In this document: positions 21,589 through 33,781 of the stretch, in pieces
Layout: each line of letters starts with the position of its first letter
How positions within the stretch are numbered: position 1 is the first letter of the stretch
Origin: Ligula intestinalis
Taxonomy: Eukaryota > Platyhelminthes > Cestoda > Diphyllobothriidea > Diphyllobothriidae
DNA length: 64,000 nt
Reading direction: 5' to 3'
Assembly (NCBI GenBank): GCA_036362985.1
Contig: JAYGXS010000004.1
Span: 11,886,930-11,950,929 of the forward strand
The notes under the pieces: generated by a model
What the model saw: only the letters and a program-made list of their open reading frames with translations
Told to the model about the DNA's origin: nothing
Databases searched by the model: none
Position numbers and translations under genes: made by a program

Positions 21589-24020
21589 TTGTCATCGTAA
21601 ATGATTCAAGTATCCATTGAAGGTGTATCATTAAAGGGCCATATAGGTTGCACTACGCCTTCTACTTGCCTTGTAATTATTACCTATTCATTAATCAAAA
21701 TTTTTATTGAAGTCCATCGCGTAGTTTTGTCATTAATTTTAACATTAAACTTACGTCAGCCACCTCGTCGGCATTAGTTTCCGTACGCTTTTGCAATGGC
21801 CGTGGGAACTTCGCTTTCTGTTATTTTAATGCTGGCTACTGTTATCGGTTACTCTGTACGGTCATCACTGTATCCGCCGATTCAATTTGTATTGCAAATA
21901 GCGCTCTATTTATTTCCTTCGTTTTAACCCTTCTGTTACGCATAAACAGTACTGTTTCCCTAACCGTCTTCGCTGTAGACAGGACGGGCGTTTTGTTTAG
22001 CCTGTCCGTCTGTTTTTAAAAACCCATGGATCTAGATATCTGAATTTAGGGAACCGCACGACAGCGCATCTGGATAACGCATTACCAACATGTTATTGCA
22101 TCGGTACAAGGCGACAAATTAGGCGTAAGTCTTTACTATCCTTTGCGAATTTGGCTCATGGCTATGGTATCTGACCTCAAGAGTATGACACATTCGGTAA
22201 CGGTTTACTTGTCTTGTTAGAGCCCTGTTTTAGGCTGGTGTCTATGTCGCCTCCAGCCAAGCGTCGCTGTCAGCTTTGTGACAGTGGCTTACTAAAATAC
22301 AGCATAGTGCCTATCTTGGGTATTTGAAACTGTTTGAAATTAACAAAAATACTTTAGTGGATTGTTTTGTTTGGGATGCCGTTTCCTAACTTAGCAGTTG
22401 GGGCTTAATTTGCCGTTTATGGAAAATACCACCGTGCCATTTATGCTACTCGCTTTATATACTAGAATTAAGCCTCAATTGGTATAAGTACCTTCGATTC
22501 CTGCTGCAATAAATTGTCACCCACAGAACTGCGCAAACAGTGACCGCCTGTTTGTGACTTGCGATTATTTCATAGTAAAAGGCGGATCTCACTTAGTATC
22601 CGTAGCATATTTCGGGGCTATTTTGAAAGATCTCCACGCTCCAGTAAATTAAATCCGCAGCACTCGTGGCCGAGGCGACAGATGTGCACAGAACCATCTA
22701 GAAGTCTAAATGGTCAGGAAACCCTGTTGACTGAAGTCTTGAACTGTTTATACGCCGGTCACAGCTCAAGTAGGAAAGTTGTGGAGAGCTAGCCATGCGG
22801 TACAAAGTCGACGACCTTTCATATGTAGGTGTTGAAGGTTTAAGTAAACGGATTCCGCTTGCTTATCTAAGCAGCTCAGTATTTACCTTCGACTAAAGAA
22901 TATTGCATTGTTTTTTGTCCTGTGTTCGTTCCGATTAAATTATCTCCTTACTCTGCGGCCTGTGAAGTATTTTTTTGCTGTGCTGCTTATTCTGTGCATT
23001 GATGTCTGGCGTTGCTAGATTAATTGTAGTTATGAGATTCGCTGTCCTTCAAGGTAAAGTCTTAAACTAGAAAAAATGTGCTTGTCTCGCTACACCAATG
23101 TGTCGACTATGGTGCCTCCTTAATAAGAAGCCCTTCCCCTTATCGTTAGAGGCCTTAAGTATATTTTTTACCGCTCTTTGACTATGTCTACGGAATAGCT
23201 CCAGAAGTGTGACTAGATTTATTAATACGAATGTGTACCCGATGGCCACGCTGGAAACCTCACGTCTCTCCGAGCATGCTCTTATGGATGAACGGCCTGC
23301 TTGGTTATTAGCAGGTTGATTTCCATACGTTTTGTGTTGTATGGAATTAATATTTTCACTTAAACGTTACCGGTCTAAAGATATAAAATTCATTTTCCGG
23401 CATGGTCGTTTTTCACTGTATGGCGACTTCTTGTTCGCCCCATTGTTCCTGAATCAATATACACCTAAATAATGCTTGCGTTTGGTTATGACCTATCGTA
23501 CGGTAAATCTGTATTGACTTAAATGACCTTCGTTACCGGCTTCCAGTCATTTATCTTAATTCGCTAACTCGGATCGACAGCTGCACTATCGATAACAATT
23601 TTGCGCTGGGCTTTCGCCTACGCCTGTTACCTGAATACTGCGCTAGCCCTGATACCCTGAACCAGCAGATATAAGCTTTACCAATAACCTCATTTATTGG
23701 CCCTATGTTAGTTATTTTAGCGTGATGTCAGGCAGCCTACCCAAGTGGGCGTCGTGCTTACCGTTCATCAACCGATAAAGGTATCGTGGATTATGATTCG
23801 AATGCTTGCTTTATGTGTGGTTATGTCACTCGAAGCCTGACAGCTTACGTAAGTATAAGAACAATAGTTCAGCAATGGGATCTGCTTAACTGTGGTTTGT
23901 TTTTGTCGTAGTCAGGTCCGGGTTGTTGACCGTATCTGATGAAGCGTTTCCCGCGTAAAATTCTGGCCTTTCGCCCCCTGCTTGAATTTTCCCTACAATC
24001 AATTACTCAATAACTGATCA
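21589..24020. other. 3' flank of the helicase gene and unassigned sequence
   Basis: An ATTAAA at 21630-21635, 42 nt after the stop codon, is a plausible polyadenylation signal. The remaining ~2.3 kb is A/T-rich intergenic sequence with no supported gene and no recognisable transposon. Confidence 0.4.
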
Positions 24021-24099
24021 GTCTAGAGTAGGGGCCGGCAATTAAATGCGAGTGTAATAAACCGCTGTAATTTTTCTTTTCAATAATATTCTTATAATA

Positions 24100-25114
24100 C
24101 TCATTGCTAACGCGACTTCAGGTGCTGCATGGGTTCGCGGATGGCTATGTAGTCTGTTTGGTAGTTGGTGAGATAATGCTTCATGCAAGCGTTGAGGCTT
24201 TCATCCGTTAGATGTGATCGTAGGGTGGCTGCGAGAATGACTGCTCACATGCATAGGTAGATCCACACAAGGTCAATATAGCATTATTCACATGCTGTGG
24301 TGTGTGGCGTGTGACAAATAGCGTTCTGATTATCAGCTAGTCTTCGCGTTGAAGTTTTTTTAATTTATGTCCGCATGTACTTTCTAGCCAACTCTGTTTT
24401 ATATCGTGCGATCCTTTCCAAATCTTTATTGTGTGACTTGAACTTATTCATCTACATGTCTGAGGTTTTCATGTCAGCCACTTCTTTGAAGTCCCTAAAG
24501 GAAAAAAGGATATAACTTGGGTCGGCCGTGTTCGGTGAACACTCGGTTAGATGTGTGATGAGCTTAAAAAGACAAATGTGTTCCGGGAAATCTCCAAAGC
24601 GTGTTTTGAAAGACTGTAGGACACTGGATGTGAAGGCAGCTAGCTGATAGAGATAAGCGTTTTGAGTGGGCTCACTTATTGTCCATGCATCATCAAATGT
24701 AGTAAGTGATCTGTTTTAAGATCCATGATGAAGAGTTCTAGCTTGTTTTCAAAAGCAAGCACGGCTTGTTTAATGGATAACACTGCACTTCTATTGCATT
24801 GCATTTTAACGTTGAGCTGGTTAAGATGTTCGATCATATCGACGAAATAGTAAAACACGAGGAGTCGCTCACTTTCGGCTAGCTCAGGATGCTCAGTGCC
24901 CTTAATTTTAAGGAAAGTCAGAGTTTCGTTCAGACAAGCCACAGAACGACAAACAACGTACATTGCTGTGCAAAAGCGGACCGTGATAGTTATTTCCAAC
25001 TTCACCCAGCAATTTTTTAAGCTGTCGATCATTTAAGGCTCGGGCAACACAAAGTTGATCATACGAATGACCAGCGACATCACTTCGGCAAGCTGCCGTC
25101 GTACATCTGCGCAA
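24100..25114 (-). pseudogene. hAT transposase remnant (C-terminal half)
   Basis: The minus strand from 25032 to 24676 reads FLKIKGTEHPELAESERLLVF, MIEHLNQLNVKMQ and AFENKLELFIMDLKTDHLLH, closely matching the equivalent part of the second hAT copy (IKGIEHRELAKTEWLL, then HLNQLNFKLQ). The dimerisation region near 24120-24290 is recognisable from nucleotide similarity to 49514-49765 but carries stops. No N-terminal BED finger or catalytic Asp region remains. It is a dead copy. Confidence 0.75.
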
Positions 25115-25135
25115 AAAGTGCTAGCCGGCAAGGGA

Positions 25136-25762
25136 ACACTGAAACAACCGCAACGTCAAACGTAGGTGGGAGTGAAACGTCAGAGATTGGTCGAGATTAA
25201 ATTGCATGTGCTGCCATGTATCAAGGACGTGTTGAAAGCGACCGAGCGTATTGCCGCGGGACTAGACGGTGGAATCGCACATCGTTCCAAGGCTAAAATG
25301 CGCAGCCGGGTCATGAGAACTAGGGATCGATTGAATCCCAGTGAGCAGTTGGATGTAGTGTATCACATACCATGTCTAAACTGTCTCGCAAATTACACGG
25401 GGCAGACTGAACGCATGCTGGGTTCGCGCATACACGAACATAATTCGGCTGTTCGACGGGATGACGCGTTATCGCAAGTGCTCACCCACACCTACGGGAC
25501 GGGTCACAAGTTTAACTCTCTGCTGCGAGAATAATTGCCCACGCGAGTGCGCCCTGTGCGGGTATCTCCGGACTCCCGGCTCTGATCGTCCTGTCCCTCC
25601 CTCCACCCCTGCCCCTATGACGGTCAATTAGCTCCTTCCCCCTCTAAATGTTGCTTGCTTTCGGTGATGGTTTTAACTCTGACGATGGACTCCCGCAAGA
25701 GTTCGAAAGCTCATATTAATAAAACTATGATTTCGATGATGAAAATAGTTTCTTCTCAATCT
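25136..25762 (+). pseudogene. Penelope-like element fragment: GIY-YIG endonuclease end and 3' UTR
   Basis: The + frame at 25166-25534 ends a Penelope protein: LPCIKDVLKATERIAAGLDGG, then IAHRSKAKMRSRVMRTRD, then the GIY-YIG-type endonuclease with VVYHIPCLNCLANYTGQTER, LGSRIHEHNSAVRRDDALS and HTYGTGHKFN. The CxxC before NYTGQT is typical of Penelope nucleases. The frame stops before the usual C-terminal helix (ARLLLESW-like, seen at 45906-46020). The 3' UTR holds a hammerhead-like motif at 25679-25709 and ends near 25760 in TTTCTTCTCAA, the same end as the short elements at 44576 and 53360. I saw no target duplication for this insert. Confidence 0.8.
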
Positions 25763-25962
25763 ATAGACAGACCTGGGAATCGAATCCTTGCCTCAATTCG
25801 TGAGATTAAATTAATCCTAATACGCGTCTCGGCAGCGGTAGTCTTTGGAGGAACCAAAATCTGAAGTTTCTAGTTCCAATTTTATCTCAGACAGCCAGAC
25901 GCAATCATTAAAAGAGCCGCACGTGGCTCGCGAGCAGTAGGTTGCCGAACCGGGGTCTAGAG

Positions 25963-26837
25963 GCTTGCCTTTTGCGACTAGCCCCGTGTCTAGCTGAGTC
26001 ATGTCACCTCATCTAGGCAGTTTACTGACGAGGCGTTTTGGTTAACAAACGTTTTTGGTATGTTTTTATCTTAGTGCATGGGCTGAGACAAGGATGGATC
26101 CTCGTGTAAGGGGCACCTTGCCCTGTGCCATTTACAATTTTAATATTGACAAGGGGAATCCGCTGATCTTATGTGGTGTTTGCTGCTTGTCGGTTCTCTG
26201 TAGACTAGATCTCGATGGCATTGTTGAGCAGCTTAATTTTATAGGCGATTGGTCGCGGACTATTCTTGAGTCAGTTGTCGGTTCCCTAGTCCACCAAAGA
26301 TTAGCGCCATTATTAGGTCCGAAAGGTCTAGTCTAAATGTTATAGAGTGTGTGTTAGAAAGGCTTGCCTGCGTTGGGACATTCGAAACCATACTCAAGCA
26401 GTTTTTAGTTCTAGTTTTAGAGTCGCTATCTTATTTTTTGGGTCGAGTCAAAGAAACCTGGTCCGCTCCAAAATGGCCGGCACTTGCAAGCCACTATACG
26501 CTTGAAGTACTAATCCTCCCGTAATATATTTTTTTCCACCTGGATAAGGTAATTTTACCTTTGCACTCCGTCTGTGGTAGAGGAGACCTTGCGAACCCCT
26601 CCCCCCATAATTAACTAAATCAGTCTTCACCGACTCCTTTGTCTGACCTCTTAAGCATCGTTACGGCTTTCTAGGCATAGAATGAAGCTGCTGCCGCCAC
26701 AGGGCTTACCGGCGTTCCAGACAGGTTTAAATCAGAAAAAGTCGGAGCTTTTGGGCAGTTTATAATTTTACCATTAGTAAAAGGGACCCAGAATGCTACC
26801 TCGGCGCTGTTTAACTCCATACCTGTGTATATAGAAT
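25963..26837. other. Unassigned sequence
   Basis: No supported gene or repeat. Confidence 0.35.
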
Positions 26838-27060
26838 AGCTTTACACCGGAAATGGAGGTGATAGTGGCGAACGGGTAGGCAGATTCTCCGCAAGTCTGC
26901 TTTAACTCCTGTTTCGTTAGCGGTAGTTCGCTGCGTTGCTTCTGCCTGCTGTAGCCTTCGTGTTGCTTGCCTCAGTGTCTGTTGTAGCTTGCTTCAGCGT
27001 TTGCTGTGGCTTGTTGGAGCACGTGGTGCCCATCGTCGGAATCGATGCGGGAACTGTCGT
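26838..27060 (+). repeat. Dispersed repeat module C, copy 1
   Basis: From TTTACACCGGAAATGGAGG to the GGGAACTGTCGT near 27057, this segment matches 48285-48535 over its whole length and 46950-47195 over its second half, all in the same orientation. The shared core includes GTCTGTTG, GCTTCAGCGTTTGCTG and CTTGTTGGAGC. It is probably the 5' part of an unidentified retroelement. Confidence 0.7.
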
Positions 27061-28483
27061 ATATCTTATATATTTTGTTGGTATACGGATGGCTACTGCG
27101 AGAACTTTGAAGACAGATTACAACACACAGTTGCGTTTGGGTCTGTTGCCTTCCAACTAAGACCACAAACGCCTAGCCGATGCATGCTGACAAGCATTTA
27201 GAGCCACTTTCGGGGCACAGGGAGGGGTGTGTCACGCGGATGTTGGCATGTCTAATCTATCTTTGCAACTTTTAAAAATAGGGACGTAATCGACAAAAGC
27301 CAACGCTGGAATTACTACTATCGTCATAAAGAAAAGGTAGCCCAAATTCGGTCGCTAATCCGCCTGATGGTTGATCCACCTTCATCTTGGGTTACGGCAT
27401 CACTGCTTGACGCCCCAAGCATACCAGAATCTGGCATTTCTGCTCTCCACAATAAAGACAGAACTCCAAAGTCAATTAGAAGTACTCCTTGTTGTCGTGC
27501 AAAAAATATAGACTGGCGTGGGCCATTCCCATATGTTGATTAGAGTTCATTGTATGATTACTAGAACTTAACGCAACGGTTAACCAAGTTAAAGTCAAAG
27601 CTTGTGCGTGTGGGCTCGTTGAATTAGCTTGTCATTGCGTGGTAACCAAACAATAACACGAGATAGCCATTGCAATATCCTCGTTCATCTCGTCAAAACC
27701 ATCCCCTCAAGGGCCTATAAGCGAGTGCCATCCGGGAAGATAATATGTCCGGAGGAGGTAGCCTGATTGAAACCTAGTTTGCTGGCTACGGGTGATGGGT
27801 AATAGGACTGTCTCCATGGCTGCTACGAGCCGGCAGCAGCTTCGAAAAGGAAGGGTACCGTACAAGATTATTGTACTTTCCCACGTGCCTATTGGTCCCT
27901 CTCCAGTAGGTTGCATGGGTAATCACTAGGCCGAACTGATTCTTAATTTGGGGTGTGGGGGTATCTGCTGCCATATCCGAAGTTTATGCAAATCTCGTCC
28001 CGGAATAAGTTTAATCGCACAGGAAACAGCTATTTATTTTTTGTGAAATTCGGATTGGAACGTCCCCTAAGCGATTGTGAACGGTTTGCCTTTTCTTGAA
28101 TGCATGTGGGGCGAAGTCCACCTGGCCCGTTCTTCGTATTTGGTCTAGTGGTGTTAGCACTGCTGCGCCAGTTCACACTCACAATTCTTTGTCCAGCCAA
28201 GTTTAATGAAGATGGCGTTCGAGAGGCGGTAATTGATAACATTTCTGGCCAGACCTCCTAAATGTCGAAAAGGGAAACTTTCTTAGGAGGTGCTTGCCCC
28301 GTGCAAAATAAGCAGCTTGAATGATAAAAAAGGCTATTTTGAAATGTCTGTGCAAAAGTACCTCGGGTTTAATCCATATTCAATATTAGACAGGCCCCAG
28401 ATAATCTGCCATTTGGAAACTTTGTGCCGTCACATATGCACAGTTGACATTAAAGACTTTGACTTTACAGAATAGGATGTTCA
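27061..28483. other. Unassigned sequence
   Basis: No supported gene; short open frames here have no recognisable motif. Confidence 0.35.
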
Positions 28484-28560
28484 GAAGAAGAGGCGATCAA
28501 TGGAGCAAGAGTCTTATTGTCCTGACGTTTCGAGAATCATTAATCATAGATAATCGTAGA
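28484..28560 (-). repeat. Penelope-type terminal fragment
   Basis: Begins TTCAGAAGAAGAGGCGATC and runs through CCTGACGTTTCGAGAATC to ATCATAGATAATCG, matching one arm of the element at 35715-36177. Read on the minus strand it ends with the common CTTCTTCTGAA. I did not find a target duplication. Confidence 0.6.
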
Positions 28561-28592
28561 AAAGTTTTAGACATGCACAGATAAAGGTGATA

Positions 28593-29119
28593 CAGTAGTC
28601 GCCAGTTATCAAGCCCACCTCGGGCCCAGACCAAATTGGGCTCAATAAGCGGCGGGCGCACTAACCGGAGAGTCCTAGATCTTGATTAGCAAACGCAGGA
28701 TAGGCACTATACATTAAATGCGTACAGTATTATGTGTAGAGCTTGGTTATGTACATGAGAAGAATGCCGTTTGTCTGTATTTTACGTAATAATAAAAACA
28801 ATTTTTTTTATTTGCGACACGTTTAAAAAAGCGGTCTTATGTCAGTTGTTTTGGAGGAAACTTCACTCGCAAGTGCTCTTTGATGTCCTTCCCCAGGCAC
28901 CAGAATCGTCGAAATCTGATGCCTATAGACCGTATCTTTTTTGGCGTAAGACTGGCCAAAATTATGTAACCAGTTTGCACACACAGAGCGATGAGAATCT
29001 CACTCTATCCTGTTGGCAAACTGGGCTTTGTAGTCGGCGAATAGGCTTATTAGCCGGCGGATTTTACTATATAAAATTCCGTCCCAAGCTGACTCGGGCT
29101 TAATAACCGGCGACTACTG
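28593..29119 (+). mobile_element. Tigger/pogo-like MITE, copy 1
   Basis: Terminal inverted repeats CAGTAGTCGCCAGTTATCAA and, inverted at the other end, CAGTAGTCGCCGGTTATTAA, flanked on both sides by the dinucleotide TA (28591-28592 and 29120-29121). This is the pattern of Tc1/mariner-superfamily pogo/Tigger elements. At 527 bp with no transposase it is non-autonomous. It is homologous along its length to 32091-32579, which lies in the opposite orientation. Confidence 0.9.
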
Positions 29120-29423
29120 TAAATGCAAAGATTGCACGGTATTTATAGTTCGTAGCGGTCATTCGCATGCGTACTATAATTTTCAGTTCCTGCAGCCACC
29201 GCTTGATGTCTTAATTGGTGCAGCGTTTGCATATTAATTGCCCCCGGATTCTTGTTTACGTCACTTCTTCTTCTGAACGGCTTCCTGGAACTCGCATATA
29301 CAATTCTACTGGGAGAATAGGATGTCTTGTTATATTCGTCCTTGAAGGCTGGCTATCGGGAGTTGACTACTTATTGCCAGTACTCAACCAAATAGACGCA
29401 TTTAGAGAAAACTGCGCCTGGGG

Positions 29424-29665
29424 GTCATCTGGTAGATTTATTGCTTCGGAAATCCTGCTTGGGTAATCAGCTTACTGTATCATAATTGGTTGATTACATA
29501 CGTTGTGGTATGCTGGGTGGGTAAAGTTACTCAACTGCGATTAACCTTAGGGCTCCCAGTGGGGACCTCATAGCACAGTTGTTTAGAGCGTTGGTTGAAT
29601 TAAAGCCTTCCATTGCTGGCTCGGGTTCGAATCAAACCGAGGCCGCCGAGTTTTTCACAATTGGG
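29424..29665 (+). mobile_element. tRNA-derived SINE, copy 1
   Basis: A tRNA-like part carries an A-box-like TAGCACAGTTGTTTAGAGCG (29570-29589) and a B-box-like GGTTCGAATC (29624-29633), which would form an internal RNA polymerase III promoter. It is followed by GCCGAGTTTTTCACAATTGG, shared with 43166-43440. An upstream ~130-bp segment (GGAAATCCTGCTTGG onward) is also shared, so the unit is longer than the tRNA part. Confidence 0.75.
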
Positions 29666-30423
29666 TCAAAGGAAAAATAATCTGTTGTACTTGGGATTTT
29701 AGCCCACACAGTTTCTTATCGCATCAGGCACAATTAAAAGTGCCGTGCTAGTATGAAACCGTTTTTTTGTAAGGAGAGGCACTCAGTGTATTGTAGATCA
29801 ACCATCTGTCTATAGTCGGATAAAGGAAAGAATAAAAAAAAAGGCCTGACGTTTTGCCGTGACAAGCGGGCAGTTATAACTGCCTACAAATTTTGGCGAA
29901 CTTTCGGAGGAGTACCAGCGACCCACCACTGTCTTACAAAATCAAGTTAACACTCGTAAATAAGGTCCAACCATAAATAAACAGTTTTGCTTGCCAAACA
30001 TACTGCGTCACATGAAAATGATAAGACTTGAGGAGACGTATGACACAGGTGTGAACATTTCAAGGCTCGCGTTGCGTAGATGGTTTTATAGAATGCACAA
30101 TTCTTGCAAGAGCTAGTTGGCAATGTCAGATTTGGCTACTACTAAGCTTATATACATTATCGATTCCTGATTGCATCACAAACGATATTAATCACACGTA
30201 AAGGTAAGAGCATTTAAATGTCGGCGAACTAGAGCCGTGAAAGTAGTACGCGTAAGTTTTCCTGGTAATCACAAGTGATCGCTAGGCCCTTTTGAGATTC
30301 CGTTTCGTTGCTTCAATTGTCAACTGTGTAGGACTCTAAATGCACTCAACACCGCGGCTGCGTTTAACCATCCTACCGGTCGTGCGTTTTCTTTCTACTG
30401 CTCTGAAGCAAATGACAGTTCAT

Positions 30424-30828
30424 CTATTGCCAGAGGTTTAACTCGTTGATTAGTTGCGTTATAAATTCCACGCACCCGACACTCCAGCCAATACGACCGG
30501 GAATAGCTGTGAATGTAAGGCTTGACGGGATTGACTTATCATCTACGCGTACCACATATGTGCCAGTTCGAAATGCATCCGCGCGAGTCCTCAGGGAAAA
30601 GCTCTCGGGTGGCATGTATATGAAGATGTCAAAGAGGTCACTAAGGGATGAAAATACTGGTGTCTGGTCCAGAGGAGGACCACTTTGTCGCGTTACCGGG
30701 AAACCTTTCAAGACTCCAGTTTTGTAGGTTATAAAAATGGCAAGTGTGTCAAATTTGTCATAATGAACAAGGCACATTTCCATGCACCACCCTTCCCTCC
30801 CGTGAATCAATGGTCTCTCCGGACACAC
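30424..30828 (-). other. Anonymous open reading frame, 134 codons
   Basis: Unrecognised. It is one of the longer open stretches outside transposons, has mixed amino-acid composition (SLSDLFDIFIYMPPESFSL, VVRVDDKSIPSSLTF) and no low-complexity bias. No splice-site or neighbouring-exon support is evident, and the + strand of the same region is also open, so chance is a realistic explanation. Confidence 0.15.
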
Positions 30829-31446
30829 GGACGAACTGGTTGGGCGCAGTTAACGACGCGCCTTTATGTGGAAGTCTGACGCCTGCCACGCAAACAGTAC
30901 ATTAGTATAGGATGTAAGAGACCCGCGTTATTGTCTGAAACAAGTGTGATGTATCGCAGTCATAGAGCACTAAACGACCAAAGCAGCCACCTTCTTTTGC
31001 CTAAGGAGAGTTTTTTCAGCCAACCGTTTCCTCCAGTAGAAACGCTAATTGGCCTCCAGCTAACTGAGCAGTTTTGATGAACGAAGTAGGCTTGGACCGG
31101 AATCCCGAAGACAAGCTTATGATCTCCGTTCTGAAGATGTTGATACCCTGTTCACGGAGAAGACAACTATTGCTCCGTGCTGGGACAACGCCTGATTGTG
31201 CCAAGTTAGCTTCTCTGAAGGCCGCTACAAGACCCTTGTCTCTTTCCGCTATAAGCTTTTCTAGTTAATGCGTGTTATGAACCTAGGACTATCAAGGGTT
31301 GCCGTGGTTTGGAAGGCAGCCAGTTGACGTTTTATCTGATCACGCTCTCAAACTAATGTGTTTTGAATGTTAAGTGGGAGATATGTGAACTGTGAGTTGG
31401 ACGATGCCGGCTCTTTCCTATCCCCTGGTTTTGTAAATCCCGGTGG

Positions 31447-31476
31447 GTGTGTGTGTGTGTCAGAGGGGGGGGGGGA
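31447..31476. repeat. GT repeat followed by a G run
   Basis: A run of GT dinucleotides is followed, after a short CAGA, by about 12 consecutive G. Confidence 0.8.
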
Positions 31477-32090
31477 TGGGCAGATGTGGTCAAGTAAAAT
31501 TTTCATGTTTAAGACATTCGCACTTCAGGAGTGTGAAAATCCGCTAGTTCTTGTATAAAACTCGCACATAACGTGCACACGAAAAGTATATGTAATGAGG
31601 CCGCGTATGAGAAGTCCGAACCTATGGAATCAATGAGTAAATTTACACCCGGCAGTAATGTGAGAAGCCTCTCAGACTTCACCGCGGCATCAAGTCTCAA
31701 AGTTCGAATCTCACACAAACGGAACTCGCGCCAGGGCTTGCAATTCCTGTCCTGCCTGTGCCGTCGTAACCGGCAGAGTTAGTGCCGCTGCCGAGTCACT
31801 GCACAACGACCCAGAACAAATCTGCAGTACAAACGTGCACTTGACTGCGAACTGCGCAGAAGTGCTTGCAAACATCAAATCGTCCTAACGAGGATAGAAG
31901 AGATCAGTTTGATTTTTGGCACAGCATAACTAATGTTCATTCCTGTCAGCGAGCCTCCCTCATGTGTGCGTGTGTGTGTATGTATGTGCACACGCGCGCC
32001 CGTTAGCCTTACGTCATAGTGGCGCCAACTTGATTGGTAGCGTTAAAAAGCATGCGTTCGCATTGCTGCCGATGCTCATAAATAAATATA

Positions 32091-32579
32091 CAGTAGTCGC
32101 CGGTTATTAAGCCCACGGTTAATTGGCCCAGCCGCGTATTAAGCCCAGATCAGCTTGGGAAGGAATTTTACATAGCGAAATCCGCCGGCTAATAAGCCCA
32201 GTCACCGGCTACAAAGCCCAGTTTTCCAACAGGATAGAGTCTATAGGCATCAGATTTCACTAAATTCGACGATTTCTGGTGCCTGGGGAAGGACATCAAA
32301 GAGCACTTGCGAGTGAAGTTTCCTCCAAAACAACTGACAATAGGCCGCTTTTTTTAAACGTGTCGCAAATCCTTTTTTTGTTATTCCGTAAAATACAGAC
32401 AAACAGCATTCTTTTCCGGTATATAACCAAACTCTACGCACAATACAGTACGTATTTAATGTATAGTGCCTATCTTGTGTTTGATAGTCAAGAATTAGGA
32501 CTCTCCGGTTAGTGCACCCGCCACTTATTAAGCCCAATTTGGTCTGGGCCCGAGGTTGGCTTAAAACTGGCGACTACTG
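32091..32579 (-). mobile_element. Tigger/pogo-like MITE, copy 2
   Basis: Ends CAGTAGTCGCCGGTTATTAA and inverted CAGTAGTCGCCAGTTTTAAG, flanked by TA on both sides (32089-32090 and 32580-32581). It is 489 bp and inverted relative to copy 1 at 28593-29119, with which it shares the interior (for example TTGGAGGAAACTTCACTCG in copy 1, reverse complement here). Non-autonomous. Confidence 0.9.
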
Positions 32580-33062
32580 TATTCATCAAGTTTAGGCCCA
32601 GTATGCGCAAGTTGCTCCCTATGAATTGTGTCCGTACCCGAATTTCAGTCCCTCGCGACAAGTGTATCAGTTTATGACGACTGGTTTGGGTATCAGTTCG
32701 CTACTGTAGGCGAATAGGGATTGGGTTCTGGCCGGTGAGTCGTCTTCTATGACAGCGAATGCCCGCATTTACTTTGAACTGCAACTGCGGACTAACACCC
32801 CCATAGGAGAAAACCGTCAAGTAAAATGAGCATTCCAAGTTAACTAACCATGCCTACGAAACAAAAAAACGTCTTTATAAAGTAAGACATGTCCCATTTT
32901 TTTGCAAGTAAATTCCGCCTAGCATACCACGAACAAGTCTCATTTACCTACTGGCCTGCAAAAATATTTGCTGAATGATTTTAGATATAGACAGTCCTCG
33001 CACATGCGCAGACCAAAAAGCCACCCCGCAAAACCCAAATCTGTAGGTGTCTAAGCCCTGGG

Positions 33063-33397
33063 TGTGCTCAGAGCACTACAATTATCGCGCCTAGGTCCGT
33101 ATCGAAAGAAAAGGGGGAAGATGTATACAGAAACTCAGGGGTGGTCGGAAGCCCCGACGCGCGGCAAGCAAGCGGTCTGCGCGTGCGTTTGACGTGAGGT
33201 GAGCGTGAATGCCTAAACGTCTTGCGAGAGTGAGTCACTGGCCGCTTGATCAGCTGCTCGGCGCCTGTGATTGGCTGTCTCAGAGGCTGGCTGAGAACTG
33301 CAATCACATGATATCTTGCGTGTCGTGGCGTGGCCCCAGAGGTTGAAGGCGCTATCAATCCTACACAACATTAACAAAAGCTGGCCCTGCTGCGACA
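33063..33397 (-). repeat. LTR-like solo repeat (candidate)
   Basis: Bounded by TGTGCTCAG at the left and TGCGACA at the right, that is TG...CA. The reverse complement contains CAGCCAATCACAGG (CCAAT-box-like), shared with 44150 and 60167. No target duplication seen. Membership in the TRIM-related LTR group is tentative. Confidence 0.4.
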
Positions 33398-33781
33398 TTC
33401 ATTGAAGTTCGGAGTTCGAAGTGTCGTTGCTTGTTCTGTCAACTCGTATTAGGGGGACGAGGCGTTCGTACTGTAAACTGACGTCGCTCTTAATTAACTA
33501 GCCACACCTTAAAGTCTGACCGAAAACACGGAGCATCGCAACTCGGCTGCAGTTGGGCCTTTGGCTAAAGCTGAATGTTGCGATGACTGAGAGTAGAGGT
33601 GGTGATAGTTGCATGAGTATTTGTTGTTAACTGGTCTGTCTGGCTAAAGGATAAACTGTGATGCATTTCGACAGGCTCGATGAGCGTCCGGAATAAAAAT
33701 TTTTTGAGTTGATTGAATAGTTGCTTTGAAGATTCAGTATATGCAGTTTAATTTTCCAGGCGAGGCATACTGCGTTGAAGC

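Larger units (their letters stand above)
24029..25954 (-). mobile_element. hAT DNA transposon with internal Penelope replacement
   Basis: Exact 8-bp direct repeats GTCTAGAG at 24021-24028 and 25955-25962 flank the element, the hallmark of hAT insertion. The ends are TAGGGGCCGGCAA at the left and, inverted at the right, GGTTGCCGAACCGGG, a degraded form of the pair bounding the hAT at 49349-52029. Minus-strand coding remnants align with that copy from about 24060 to 25120. Beyond that, the first ~1.5 kb of the transposase is missing and a Penelope fragment stands in its place. The last ~60 bp before the right end (including AAAAGAGCCGCACGTGGCTCGCGAG) are again hAT. Confidence 0.85.
29666..32090. 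other. Mostly unassigned sequence
   Basis: No recognisable gene or repeat apart from one anonymous open frame (30424-30828) and a GT/G-rich run. Confidence 0.35.

Noticed and set aside
30424..30828. 134-codon open frame as a real gene or exon
   Set aside because: No motif, no splice context, and the opposite strand is open over the same stretch; kept only as a low-confidence entry.
31447..31476. CRISPR, telomere or other structured array
   Set aside because: It is plain GT/G simple sequence; no spacer structure or telomeric unit is seen anywhere in the window.
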